Assembly (NCBI GenBank): GCA_001898165.1
Contig: MKTD01000033.1
Span: 1 to 64,000 of the forward strand
DNA: 64,000 bases
Direction of reading: 5' to 3'
Source: Bacteroidia bacterium 43-41
GTDB lineage: Bacteria > Bacteroidota > Bacteroidia > Bacteroidales > Dysgonomonadaceae
The position numbers and the translations under genes are program-made. How positions within the stretch are numbered: position 1 is the stretch's first letter; each line of letters begins with the position of its first letter. The notes under the pieces are model-generated. The model did no database searches. It saw only the letters and a list, made by a program, of their open reading frames with translations, and was not told where the DNA came from. Below, in pieces: positions 56,170 through 64,000 of this stretch.

Positions 56170-56367
56170 ATGAGACGAAAAGAAATTATAAAGCAAATCA
56201 AAGACGTTGTTCAGGACGTAGCTCCTACGGCAAAGACCATTTTGTTCGGCTCGGAAGCACACGGCGAGGCACGTCCCGATAGTGATATTGATTAAATATA
56301 GTCAACGAGGGCATTGTATTATGAAAATTACAAACTTGCCGACTATGAATTTGGGAATAAGAAATAA
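56170..56367 (+). pseudogene. Truncated MNT-type nucleotidyltransferase
   Basis: An open frame of 41 codons (56170-56295) with the nucleotidyltransferase signature LFGSEAHGEARPDSDID, cut by a TAA directly after the catalytic D-x-D. Intact MNT proteins (MntA of MntA/HepT toxin-antitoxin pairs, or related) go on for about 60 more residues. A further in-frame piece downstream reads ALYYENYKLADYEFGNKK to a stop at 56367 in another frame, which looks like the end of the same or a partner gene. So the gene is decayed. Confidence 0.7.
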
Positions 56368-56405
56368 AATGTGTATCTTTATATGCCGTTAAGAATAAGA
56401 TTATT

Positions 56406-56699
56406 ATGCAGAAAAGAAGCCCCGAAGTAAAAGAATTTATTCGTGAACACTCCTCCTTGTTCTGGTATATTCCCGAAGATAAAAAGGAAGATATCAGTGA
56501 CGAAACATTGATGGAGTTTATTTTGAATTACGGCAGTATGGACGATGTTTTGCAATTGAAAAAACTATGGGGTTTGGATTACTTTTCTTCTTTGTTTCTC
56601 AATTTAAAAGGACGGAAAAAATTGAATTATTATCCCGAAATTTATAATCTTTTTCACCTCTATTTCAGCAGATATGCACAAAGAAATTCTGGATACTAA
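56406..56699 (+). CDS. Small protein preceding AbiEii-like toxin (putative antitoxin)
   Basis: A 97-residue protein with a SSLFWYIPEDK opening and an NYGSMDDVLQLKKLWG block. I believe it resembles the DUF6922 group of small proteins found ahead of nucleotidyltransferase toxins. It overlaps the downstream AbiEii-like gene by 26 bp, which fits an antitoxin-toxin pair. It is small, mainly helical and lacks a signal peptide. The counterpart at 58638 has a similar LFW/VFW opening. Confidence 0.6.
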   Translation: MQKRSPEVKEFIREHSSLFWYIPEDKKEDISDETLMEFILNYGSMDDVLQLKKLWGLDYFSSLFLNLKGRKKLNYYPEIYNLFHLYFSRYAQRNSGY

Positions 56700-57288
56700 C
56701 CAAAATTTACTGCTCGATTTAGTAAAATCTTTCAGACGGGAGTTTTATATGGTTGGTGGCACAGCAATTGCCTTACACATCGGCCACCGGCGCTCTATCG
56801 ATTTCGACTTGTTTAAAGCGACACCGTTTCAGGCGAAAAAAATTTTAAATAAAATAGATAAGCAAGGGTACAACTATCTGATTACACGAAATGTAACGGG
56901 TCAATTAAATCTGATTATCAATAATGTAAAATTCACTTTTTTCGAATATCCATTTAGTATCGAAGCAAACGAAGACTTCGATAAAAAAATAAAGATTCCC
57001 ACATTATTGGATTTGGCTGCGATGAAAGCGTTTGCACTCGGACGCCGGTCGAAATGGAAAGACTACGTTGATTTGTACTTTATTATCAAAAACCATTATT
57101 CTTTTAATCAAATAAGTGTTCGGGCATCGGAACTTTTTAATCAACAGTTTTCCGGAAAGCTTTTTCGTGCCCAACTCTCCTATTTTGATGATATCAACTA
57201 CGAAGAAGCAGTGGAATACCTCATTCCTTCACCTCCATGCGAAACTGAAATCAAAGAATTTCTCATCGATACGGCAACAAACTTTTAA
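56674..57288 (+). CDS. AbiEii/AbiGii-like nucleotidyltransferase (toxin-type)
   Basis: A 204-residue protein of the AbiEii family, nucleotidyltransferases that act as toxins in abortive infection systems. The core motif is GGTAIAL (about 28-34) followed by the metal-binding pair in SIDFDLF (about 43-49), and KWKDYVDLYFI (about 128-138) typical of the family. It overlaps the preceding small gene. Its 3' end is duplicated at 55822-55877. Which nucleotide or RNA it modifies is not known. Confidence 0.82.
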   Translation: MHKEILDTNQNLLLDLVKSFRREFYMVGGTAIALHIGHRRSIDFDLFKATPFQAKKILNKIDKQGYNYLITRNVTGQLNLIINNVKFTFFEYPFSIEANEDFDKKIKIPTLLDLAAMKAFALGRRSKWKDYVDLYFIIKNHYSFNQISVRASELFNQQFSGKLFRAQLSYFDDINYEEAVEYLIPSPPCETEIKEFLIDTATNF

Positions 57289-57359
57289 AAATCCGATGTA
57301 GTTAAATTCAAACTACAAGCGCCTCCTTATCGGGAGAGTATAAAATTATTGCATTTGCA

Positions 57360-57390
57360 TTACTCAAAAATAATAATTACTTTTGAGCAA
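57360..57390. promoter_or_regulatory. Inverted repeat overlapping the -7 box of the ATPase gene
   Basis: TTACTCAAAA (57360-57369) and TTTTGAGCAA (57381-57390) form a 10-bp inverted repeat with one mismatch. A -7 box TACTTTTG (57378-57385, plus strand) overlaps the right arm, so a repressor bound here would block the ATPase gene 33 bp downstream. The arrangement suggests autoregulation. Confidence 0.5.
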
Positions 57391-57417
57391 TTTAAATTTC
57401 AACGATAAGGAACAATC

Positions 57418-58545
57418 ATGAAACCTATAAATCCATTTATCACAAGCGGTTATATTTCATCGGAATACTTTTGTGATAGAGAAATAGAGACCGGGCAGTT
57501 GCTCACCGAGCTTATCAATGGTAACGATGTGGCATTAATTTCCACTCGCAGAATGGGAAAAACCGGATTAATCAAGCATGTGTTTAACGATCAGCGTATT
57601 TCAAAAGCTTATTATACCTTTTTCATCGATATTTACGCGACCAAATCGCTTCGGGAATTTATTTTTGCATTAAGCAAAGAAATAGTTGACGGCCTAAAAC
57701 CTTTTGGCAGAAAGGCTTATGAGACTTTTGTCTCTACTGTTAAATCTTTGCAGGCAGGGATTTCGTTTGATGTGTCGGGCATTCCGAATTTTCATCTGAG
57801 TTTGAGTGATATTCAGAATGAAAAAGCAACGCTAGACGAGATATTTCATTTCATTGAAAAAGCCGAAAAACGGTGTATTATTGCTATCGATGAATTTCAA
57901 CAGATCGCTTCTTATCCGGATAAAAACATTGAAGCAATCTTGAGAACACATGTTCAGCATTGCAACAACGGGCGCTTTATTTTTGCCGGCAGTCAAAGGC
58001 ACATCATGGGAAATATGTTTTTGAGTGCGTCCCGTCCGTTTTACCAAAGTGTTTCGATGATGCAATTAGGACCCATTTCGATGGAGCATTACATCGCTTT
58101 TGCTCAAAAACATTTCGATAAAAGCGATAAGACCATTACCAGAGAAGCTATAATTTCAATTTATAATCAGTTTGAGGGTATTACGTGGTACGTTCAAAAA
58201 TTACTGAATACGTTGTTTTCAAATACGCCCAAAGGCGGAACGTGTTCCGAGAATATGATTGCTCCCGCTATCGATCAGATAATTAATTCATTCCGGTATG
58301 TTTACGCGGAAACCATGTTTCGTCTCCCCGAAAAGCAAAAAGAATTGCTGATCGCGATAGCGAAAGCCGGAAAAGCAGAAAGATTAAAATCGGCGGAATT
58401 TATAAGCAAATACAAACTATCATCGGCCAGTTCCGTCCAATCCGCTCAGCGGGTGCTGTTGGAGAAAGATTATATTACCGGCGAAAACGATGTTTTTGGG
58501 ATTTATGACCGATTTTTTGGGATGTGGATTGCAGAGAATTGGTAG
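57418..58545 (+). CDS. AAA/STAND-type ATPase (ATPase_2-like)
   Basis: A 375-residue P-loop ATPase of the archaeal-type ATPase_2 family. Walker A is STRRMGKTGL (about 43-52), Walker B CIIAIDEFQQI (about 158-168), and the sensor-like FIFAGSQRHIM (about 190). The C-terminal quarter has a winged-helix-like block ending in YDRFFGMWIAENW. It lies between two AbiE-like gene pairs, 129 bp after the first. The last 32 codons are duplicated at 55958-56050. Members of this family are common in Bacteroidota and their role is unknown; a defence or signalling function is only suggested by context. Confidence 0.82.
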   Translation: MKPINPFITSGYISSEYFCDREIETGQLLTELINGNDVALISTRRMGKTGLIKHVFNDQRISKAYYTFFIDIYATKSLREFIFALSKEIVDGLKPFGRKAYETFVSTVKSLQAGISFDVSGIPNFHLSLSDIQNEKATLDEIFHFIEKAEKRCIIAIDEFQQIASYPDKNIEAILRTHVQHCNNGRFIFAGSQRHIMGNMFLSASRPFYQSVSMMQLGPISMEHYIAFAQKHFDKSDKTITREAIISIYNQFEGITWYVQKLLNTLFSNTPKGGTCSENMIAPAIDQIINSFRYVYAETMFRLPEKQKELLIAIAKAGKAERLKSAEFISKYKLSSASSVQSAQRVLLEKDYITGENDVFGIYDRFFGMWIAENW

Positions 58546-58636
58546 ATTGGAGGGGAATAGCCCGGTTGCGCCGTGGTGGAAAAAATTTTATAGTTCAGAG
58601 CCGGCATATTCAGGTAATTGTTTATACCTTTGTATA
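58450..58636 (+). repeat. Donor copy of the 187-bp duplication
   Basis: The partner of 55958-56144: the 3' end of the ATPase gene plus about 90 bp of downstream sequence including a -7 box. About 97 per cent identical and gapless between the two sites. The next gene begins directly after the duplicated part in both loci. Confidence 0.9.
58625..58632 (+). promoter_or_regulatory. -7 box of the second AbiE-like pair
   Basis: TACCTTTG matches TAnnTTTG. The ATG at 58638 is only 5 bp past it, so the transcript would begin at or next to the start codon and may be leaderless. Confidence 0.5.
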
Positions 58637-58637
58637 G

Positions 58638-58967
58638 ATGGGCAATAGAGATGAGATTAAATCGCACTTATTGGCCAAACTGCATGAAGAAAATGTCTTT
58701 TGGTCATTTGATAAAAGTTCTTGTCAAAAAATTAGTGACTGGAACCTAATTAAATACGTACTCATCTATCTGGATCTCCCTGAAATTGACCTGTTGTTTA
58801 AGGTATTTCCCAGAAGAAAAATAAAACGAGTTTGGCTTCATGAGGCGGTTGTTCAGGGAAATTATTTACGTAATATGAATATCTGCATAGCCAATCTGTA
58901 CTTCGATATCAAACATCCCGTCCAATACCTGAAAAGGATGGAAACGTATTATTTAAATAGAGCCTGA
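58638..58967 (+). CDS. Small protein preceding second AbiEii-like toxin (putative antitoxin)
   Basis: A 109-residue soluble, largely helical protein. The NVFWSFDKSS opening resembles the LFW block of the small protein at 56406, and the middle block IKYVLIYLDLPEIDLLF aligns in position with its NYGSMDDVLQLKKL block. It is followed after 19 bp by a second AbiEii-like gene, so a cognate antitoxin role is likely. No DNA-binding motif is obvious. Confidence 0.6.
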   Translation: MGNRDEIKSHLLAKLHEENVFWSFDKSSCQKISDWNLIKYVLIYLDLPEIDLLFKVFPRRKIKRVWLHEAVVQGNYLRNMNICIANLYFDIKHPVQYLKRMETYYLNRA

Positions 58968-58986
58968 CAACCAATCCGAATTGTCC

Positions 58987-59658
58987 ATGGATAAGTCATT
59001 AGTCGATAAAACGAAAAAAGTCATCGAATCGATATCCAAAATGGAATCGATCAAACCCTACATCCTTGTCGGAGGCACGGCCCTTTCTCTGCAATTATCA
59101 AGCAGGATGAGCGAAGATCTCGATTTTATGAGATGGCAACAATACCGCGGTGAGAAAATGGATGTAGATATCAAATCTATTACAAAAGAAGTGAAATTGG
59201 GGCACGTTATCGACAAAATAAATATTCTGGATAACAATCAGGTGGAGTTTTTTATTGACGGAGGAGTTAAGCTTTCCTTTTATGCACCGGAAAGAAAAGC
59301 TCCTCAAATAAATAAGGTACATTTTCTGAATAATTTATACTTAGCGGACATAGATACCATCGCATCCCTTAAAATGGAGACGATGCAACGCCGAAATAGT
59401 TTTCGCGATTATTATGATCTTTACTGTATTCTCAAAGAAAAAACGAATGAAGAGATAATCCGTATTATCGATAATTCCCTCAAATATTCCGACCATTTAA
59501 TGAAAAGCAAGAACTTATTGGGGAAATTAGGTAATTATGAAAGGTTTACGAAAGATGAAGACTTCAAGCAGTTGGAGCCTAAATACGATATTTCTTCCCG
59601 GGAAATTGCCGAATTTATGGATCTCAAAGTAAAAACAGCCTATAAAAACAGGCAGTAA
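58987..59658 (+). CDS. Second AbiEii/AbiGii-like nucleotidyltransferase
   Basis: A 223-residue protein of the AbiEii family starting at ATG 58987 (MDKSLVDKTKK); the TTG at 58981 is less likely. The motif GGTALSL (about 26-32) is followed by the metal-binding pair in SEDLDFM (about 39-45) and by FRDYYDLYCI (about 138). It is only distantly similar to the first AbiEii-like protein at 56674, so the two are separate cassettes rather than a recent duplication. The upxY gene starts 11 bp downstream. Confidence 0.82.
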   Translation: MDKSLVDKTKKVIESISKMESIKPYILVGGTALSLQLSSRMSEDLDFMRWQQYRGEKMDVDIKSITKEVKLGHVIDKINILDNNQVEFFIDGGVKLSFYAPERKAPQINKVHFLNNLYLADIDTIASLKMETMQRRNSFRDYYDLYCILKEKTNEEIIRIIDNSLKYSDHLMKSKNLLGKLGNYERFTKDEDFKQLEPKYDISSREIAEFMDLKVKTAYKNRQ

Positions 59659-59669
59659 ACAAAGAGAGG

Positions 59670-60194
59670 ATGACAGAAAAGAGATGGCTGGCGACCTATG
59701 TGAAGATGCACCACGAAAAGCGGGTACGCGACCGGCTTACGGAGATGGGCATCGAGAACTTCCTGCCGGTGCAGGAAGAAGTACGGCAGTGGAGCGACCG
59801 CAAGAAGAAGGTGGAGCGGGTGCTCATTCCCATGATGATCTTCGTGCGGGTAGATGCCGAAGAGCAGCGCACCGTCATTACCCTCCCTTCGGTGTTGCAT
59901 TACCTGACGCTGCGCGGCGAACACGCCCCCACCGAGATCCCCGGGGAGCAGATGGATCGCTTCCGCTTCATGCTCGACCATTCCGATAGCGCCGTCAGTT
60001 TCAGCGCCGGCGACCTGCAGCCGGGCGAAAGGGTACGTGTGATCAAAGGCTCGCTTGCCGGCCTCGAAGGCGAATTAGTTACTGTAGAAGGTTTATCCCG
60101 TATTGCTATCCGCATCCACCAGTTGGGTTGCGCCGTGGTAGAGATGAGCGCCTCCATGGTGGAGAAAATAACCAATAATTATTGCCCGTTATAA
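59670..60194 (+). CDS. UpxY-like transcription antiterminator (NusG paralogue)
   Basis: A 174-residue specialised NusG paralogue. The NGN domain (about 4-100) has RWLATYVKMHHEKRV and FLPVQEEVRQWSDRKKK, and the KOW domain (about 120-170) has PGERVRVIKGSLAGLEGE. UpxY proteins in Bacteroides bind RNA polymerase early in a capsule operon and stop premature termination. It stands in front of polysaccharide export genes, as expected. It starts only 11 bp after the AbiEii-like gene, so it may be read from the island's promoter, an uncommon setting. Confidence 0.92.
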   Translation: MTEKRWLATYVKMHHEKRVRDRLTEMGIENFLPVQEEVRQWSDRKKKVERVLIPMMIFVRVDAEEQRTVITLPSVLHYLTLRGEHAPTEIPGEQMDRFRFMLDHSDSAVSFSAGDLQPGERVRVIKGSLAGLEGELVTVEGLSRIAIRIHQLGCAVVEMSASMVEKITNNYCPL

Positions 60195-60204
60195 AAATAA
60201 CCAC

Positions 60205-60212
60205 TATTTTTG
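60205..60212 (+). promoter_or_regulatory. -7 box of the polysaccharide export operon
   Basis: TATTTTTG, a full TAnnTTTG match, 10 bp after the upxY stop and 52 bp before the export gene start. It suggests a second promoter between upxY and the export operon. Confidence 0.5.
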
Positions 60213-60263
60213 TACTTGGTTTAACGATTACAGACCAGCTTTAACGAAAAGACTTATAACTAC

Positions 60264-62645
60264 ATGCATAAAGAGTATAAATTTATCGGCCTGTTAACCT
60301 TGCTGTTCTTCCTCTCCACCGCACTATTCGCACAGATGAGCGACCAGCAGGTGATGCAGGAAGTAATGAAGTACAACAGCCAGGGAATGTCGCAACAACA
60401 GATATTGCTTGAGTTGAACAAGAAAGGTGTTACGGCAAGCCAACTACAGCGTATTCAGGAACGGTACAATCAACAGAATAACCAAGCAGTGCCGGCAGCA
60501 TCGAATAAAGACACCCAACAAGGTGTGAGCAGGGTACTGCCCGACATTCAACCTATAGAGAGGATAAACCCCAACGATACCATCCCGCCCGGAGAACGCA
60601 TTTTCGGACAAGATTTTTTCTCTAAGGAAAACCTGACTTTCGCACCCAACGTAAATATGCCCACCCCGGCCAATTACATATTGGGACCGGGCGACGAAGT
60701 CATTATCGACGTTTGGGGAGATTCGGAATTAAATGTGCGTTACACCATTACTCCCGACGGGTACATCACCGTGCCGGGGCTGGGGAGGATCCAGCTCAGC
60801 GGAATGAGAGTCGATCAGGCAACCGGCCGCATCCGCAATGAATTTTCTGGCATTTACTCCGATCTCAATTCAGGCCAGCCGCATACTTTTCTTGCCCTTT
60901 CCGTAGGAAATACCCGCACCATAAAAGTGAATGTGATGGGTGAGGTGACCACTCCCGGAACCTATACGCTGACCTCTTTTTCATCGGCCTTCCACGCACT
61001 GTACGCCGCCGGGGGAATAACCCATATCGGGAGTTTACGTAATATCCGCGTATTCCGGGAAGGGCGTGTGGCGACCACGGTCGATCTGTATGAGTACCTC
61101 CTGAAAGGCAATAACATGAACGATATTACCCTGCAGGACGGGGATATTGTGATGGTTGATCCCTACTTGGGGCTTGCCCAAATTACTGGGGAGATAAAAC
61201 GCCCCATGAAATACGAAATGCGCCCCGATGAAACGCTTAAGGACCTGCTTGGTTTTGCCGGCGGTTTTACGGGCGAAGCCTATAAAAACAACGTTCAGAT
61301 AGACCGGAAGGGAGAGTACGAAAAAGAGACCTTCACGGTGAACCAGTCCGATTATTCCTCTTTTCAACTGCACGACGGCGACTCCGTAACCATCTCTTCC
61401 ATTTTGAAACGGTTTTCGAATATGGTGGAAATAGACGGCGCCGTTAACCGTCCGGGGCAGTACGCCATTGGAGACCAGATAAGAACGGTGAAAGATCTGG
61501 TAGCGATAGCCCGGGGGATAACGGGCGACGCTTATGTTTACCGTGCACTGCTTTATCGTGAGCAGGAAGATCTGCGGCAGACCATGGAGTCGTTCGACTT
61601 AGACGCCCTGCTGAATAACCGGATCGCGGATATCCCTTTGCGAAAGAACGACCGGCTCCATATTCCCTCCATCTTCTCGCTCGAGGACCACGTTACGGTA
61701 TCTGTCGGCGGCTCCGTACGCGCTCCGGGCAATTATCCTTTCGCCCTGAACATGCGCATTGAGGACGCTATCCTACGGGCGGGCGGGCTCAAAGAGGAAG
61801 CCTCCACGGAGCGGGTCGATGTTTTCCGGCGTATTAAGGATCCCTCCAGCACCACCGTTCCGTCCACAATGAGCGAAGTATATACTTTCACGCTCCAGGA
61901 AGGGAAGATCGTCTCAAACGATCCCTCGTTCGTACTGCAACCGTATGATGAGATCGTGGTGCGCCATTCCCCCGGCTACGAACCCCAAAGCATGGTTACC
62001 ATAAAAGGAGAAGTGCTCTTTGGCGGTCGGTATGCCAAAAAGACCCGGAATGAGCGGCTTTCGTCATTAGTAGAGAGAGCGGGGGGGCTGACCGGCTACG
62101 CCTATCCTAAAGGAGCGAGGCTTACGCGCCAACTGAACGACGAAGAGTTTGAGCGTTTAAAACATGCCTTTGAGACAAAAGCCAAAATGGATAAACTCAA
62201 TATGGACTCGTTGAATTTTGATTCATTGGGTTTGCGACATCAATACGTGGGAATCGACTTGGAAAAAGCATTAAAGAGACCTGGGGGAGACGATGATATT
62301 GTTTTAAGGGATGGCGATGTGATTTCAATTCCCCAATACGAAGGAACTGTAAAAATATCGGGAGGGGTGCTTTATCCGAATAACGTTACTTACGACAAGC
62401 GGTTGAGCCTGGATGGTTACGTCCGCCAAGCCGGGGGATATTCGCGCTTAGCAATGAAGAGCAAGCCTTTCGTCGTCTATATGAACGGAAAAGTAGCTAC
62501 CGGCCGGTGGGCGAAGATAGAGCCCGGATGCGAAATCGTAGTGCCAGAGAAGCCGGAACGACAACCCATGTCTTTACAAGGCATACTCGGGATTTCAACC
62601 AGTATTGCTTCTTTAGCATTGCTTGTTTCCAATCTGGTAAAATAA
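60264..62645 (+). CDS. Wza-like polysaccharide export protein with SLBB domains
   Basis: A 793-residue protein for export of capsule or exopolysaccharide. A signal peptide (1-24) is followed by a Q-rich helical stretch (about 26-90) unlike E. coli Wza, then the poly-export domain (LGPGDEVIIDVWGD, about 140-153) and at least four SLBB repeats (VMGEVTTPGTY, ITGEIKRPMKYE, IDGAVNRPGQYA, VGGSVRAPGNYP, ISGGVLYPNN). A C-terminal membrane helix (IASLALLVSNLVK) would anchor it. No lipobox is evident. The length is about twice that of Wza, as is usual in Bacteroidota. The Wzz-like gene follows after 9 bp. Confidence 0.92.
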   Translation: MHKEYKFIGLLTLLFFLSTALFAQMSDQQVMQEVMKYNSQGMSQQQILLELNKKGVTASQLQRIQERYNQQNNQAVPAASNKDTQQGVSRVLPDIQPIERINPNDTIPPGERIFGQDFFSKENLTFAPNVNMPTPANYILGPGDEVIIDVWGDSELNVRYTITPDGYITVPGLGRIQLSGMRVDQATGRIRNEFSGIYSDLNSGQPHTFLALSVGNTRTIKVNVMGEVTTPGTYTLTSFSSAFHALYAAGGITHIGSLRNIRVFREGRVATTVDLYEYLLKGNNMNDITLQDGDIVMVDPYLGLAQITGEIKRPMKYEMRPDETLKDLLGFAGGFTGEAYKNNVQIDRKGEYEKETFTVNQSDYSSFQLHDGDSVTISSILKRFSNMVEIDGAVNRPGQYAIGDQIRTVKDLVAIARGITGDAYVYRALLYREQEDLRQTMESFDLDALLNNRIADIPLRKNDRLHIPSIFSLEDHVTVSVGGSVRAPGNYPFALNMRIEDAILRAGGLKEEASTERVDVFRRIKDPSSTTVPSTMSEVYTFTLQEGKIVSNDPSFVLQPYDEIVVRHSPGYEPQSMVTIKGEVLFGGRYAKKTRNERLSSLVERAGGLTGYAYPKGARLTRQLNDEEFERLKHAFETKAKMDKLNMDSLNFDSLGLRHQYVGIDLEKALKRPGGDDDIVLRDGDVISIPQYEGTVKISGGVLYPNNVTYDKRLSLDGYVRQAGGYSRLAMKSKPFVVYMNGKVATGRWAKIEPGCEIVVPEKPERQPMSLQGILGISTSIASLALLVSNLVK

Positions 62646-62654
62646 TGTGAGTTT

Positions 62655-63794
62655 ATGGAGGAAAAAACAAATATACCCATTTCCGGATATAACGCTTCGG
62701 ATGAAATTGATCTGAAAGACATTATAATCCAGCTCTGGAAAAAACGCAAGTTTATTCTGTCTGTAACCGGTCTGTTTCTACTGTTAGGAATCTTCATCGC
62801 CCTATTCTCCCCAGTCAAATACAGCGCTCACTGCACCGTTATACCGCAAAGCGGAAAGGATGGATCGAGCAGCAGTCTGGGTGGATTGGCCGCCATGATG
62901 GGTGTCAATATCGGTGCCACGGGAGCTACTGGAGGAACTCTCTCCCCCAACGTTTATCCGCAGATCGTAAAAAGCGTGCCTTTCACCCGCGAGATCATGC
63001 AAACGCCTATAAAGGTAGAAAGATCCGGGGGAAAAGAGATCAGGCTGTACGATTATTATACAGACAAGCAATATCAACCGTTCAATCTCCTCGGGAACAT
63101 CAAAAAATATACTATTGGGTTGCCCGGGGTGTTGATCGGAACGATTCGCGGAGGCAGCAGGCAAGAGCAGGCAGTGCCCTCCGACACCGTTTCGTCACTG
63201 CCCATCCTCAGCATGGAAGAAGAACAGGTATATCAAGCTATTCAGCGTTCCATGCAACTGGACCTAAATTCAAAGGACGGATACATCATCATCAGTTATA
63301 CTTTTCCCGAAGCCGGAGCAGCAGCCCGGATCACCGATCAGGTACGTAAAACACTTGAAAAGTATGTTACCGCATTCAAATCAGAAAAGGCAGAGGACAA
63401 CCTCGCTTTTGTGGCACAGAGTTTTGATGATGCCCAAGTCGATTTCTTAGATAAACAGAACAGGTTGGCTTCCTTCCAGGATGCCAACAGGGGACTGACT
63501 ACTGCTTCGGCGCGCGCTACCGAACAACGCCTTCGAAGCGAATACGATGTTGCTTTCACCATCTACAACGAACTGGCCAAACAGCTGGAGCAAGTCAAGC
63601 TGGCAGTAAAAGAGACTAAACCGGTGCTTACGGTTATCGAACCGGTAGTGGTGCCGGTGCAGAAAAGTGCCCCCAAACGTAGTATGATTCTGATTGGATT
63701 CCTCTTTTTGGGATTGATTGTCGCTATCGGATGGATGTTCGTTAAGCCTTTTGTTACAGAGATTTCGCAAAGCGTTCGGCAAAATCAGGGTTAA
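62655..63794 (+). CDS. Wzz-type chain-length determinant protein
   Basis: A 379-residue inner-membrane protein that sets polysaccharide chain length and works with the export channel. Two membrane helices (about 35-55 and about 343-363) flank a periplasmic domain with a long coiled-coil region (about 235-320). The N-terminal block EIDLKDIIIQLWKKRKFI is typical of the Wzz family, and a proline-rich motif lies before the second helix. There is no C-terminal tyrosine kinase domain. It is the last clear gene in the window. Confidence 0.92.
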   Translation: MEEKTNIPISGYNASDEIDLKDIIIQLWKKRKFILSVTGLFLLLGIFIALFSPVKYSAHCTVIPQSGKDGSSSSLGGLAAMMGVNIGATGATGGTLSPNVYPQIVKSVPFTREIMQTPIKVERSGGKEIRLYDYYTDKQYQPFNLLGNIKKYTIGLPGVLIGTIRGGSRQEQAVPSDTVSSLPILSMEEEQVYQAIQRSMQLDLNSKDGYIIISYTFPEAGAAARITDQVRKTLEKYVTAFKSEKAEDNLAFVAQSFDDAQVDFLDKQNRLASFQDANRGLTTASARATEQRLRSEYDVAFTIYNELAKQLEQVKLAVKETKPVLTVIEPVVVPVQKSAPKRSMILIGFLFLGLIVAIGWMFVKPFVTEISQSVRQNQG

Positions 63795-63944
63795 TATCCT
63801 GATAAACATATATACTTCAGCGAGGGCAGAATTTTTTCGCTGATTGTTTTTAAATTGTAATTCTGGACTACCCCACCTATGTAACAATGTGACAGGTAGC
63901 CACGAAGTGTGCCCGGAATTAATGAAAAGACTTCCATAAACATT

Positions 63945-64000
63945 ATGAATGTACTTAAAGCTTGCTATCTTCCCATTTTGACAGAGGAGATCGGTCTAAT
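63945..64000 (+). CDS. Possible start of a further gene, cut by the window edge
   Basis: An ATG at 63945 opens a frame (MNVLKACYLPILTEEIGL) that stays open to the end of the window. Too short to identify. The 150 bp before it, from the Wzz-like stop, contain no gene. Confidence 0.25.
   Translation, partial: MNVLKACYLPILTEEIGL

Overview
This window reads as chromosome of a member of the Bacteroidota, most likely order Bacteroidales (a Dysgonomonadaceae-type genome such as Proteiniphilum or Petrimonas is my guess; nothing here fixes genus). The signs are a SusC/SusD pair, a NigD-family lipoprotein, a UpxY-type NusG paralogue, Na+-NQR, Bacteroides-style -7 boxes (TAnnTTTG) in front of many genes, and the absence of -35/-10 promoters of the E. 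coli kind. No rRNA, tRNA or CRISPR array was seen.

Layout. (1) 59-11936, minus strand: an AT-rich polysaccharide utilisation locus, susC, susD, a GH99-like lipoprotein, an alkaline phosphatase, a GH71/GH99-like protein, a GH92 alpha-mannosidase and a metallophosphoesterase that looks cut short. The enzyme set suggests an alpha-mannose glycan, possibly phosphorylated. (2) 11937-12976: a gene-free stretch with a decayed transposase and two short elements with inverted-repeat ends. (3) 12977-26352: housekeeping genes: typA, folE, a SPOR protein, tpiA, a DoxX protein, a DUF1599 protein, an M23/LysM peptidase, ndk, a large DUF2723 membrane protein and a polysaccharide deacetylase. (4) 26616-32577: complete nqrABCDEF with a terminator. 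(5) 32582-35279, minus strand: a NigD-like lipoprotein, an ECF sigma factor and a predicted anti-sigma factor that joins a cytoplasmic domain, one inner-membrane helix, a disordered linker and an outer-membrane beta-barrel. This matches the recently described dual membrane-spanning anti-sigma (Dma) arrangement. (6) 35605-48848: an EamA transporter, then a branched-chain amino acid supercluster, leuA-leuC-leuD-cimA-like-leuB and ilvD-ilvB-ilvN-ilvC. It is headed by a 21-residue leader peptide rich in Ile, Leu and Val and by an intrinsic terminator, a textbook attenuator layout. (7) 48881-53145: pabB/pabC, fmt and a DUF3078 outer-membrane protein. (8) 53315-64000: start of a surface polysaccharide region, rfbA-rfbC-rfbB, then an island of AbiE-like nucleotidyltransferase pairs around an AAA-type ATPase with duplicated remnants, then upxY, a Wza-like SLBB export protein and a Wzz-like chain-length protein.

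Mobile and repeat content. At least two related families of short intergenic elements (70-156 bp, perfect 10-bp terminal inverted repeats) occur near 12.8, 12.9, 35.3, 35.6, 43.2 and 47.6 kb. One supplies the last codons of the EamA gene, another makes a long hairpin between ilvN and ilvC. They are the best sign of a mobile sequence of MITE type.

The strongest candidates for less-described biology are the sigma/trans-envelope anti-sigma/NigD triad, the leu leader attenuator, the inverted-repeat element family and the AbiE/ATPase cassette array.
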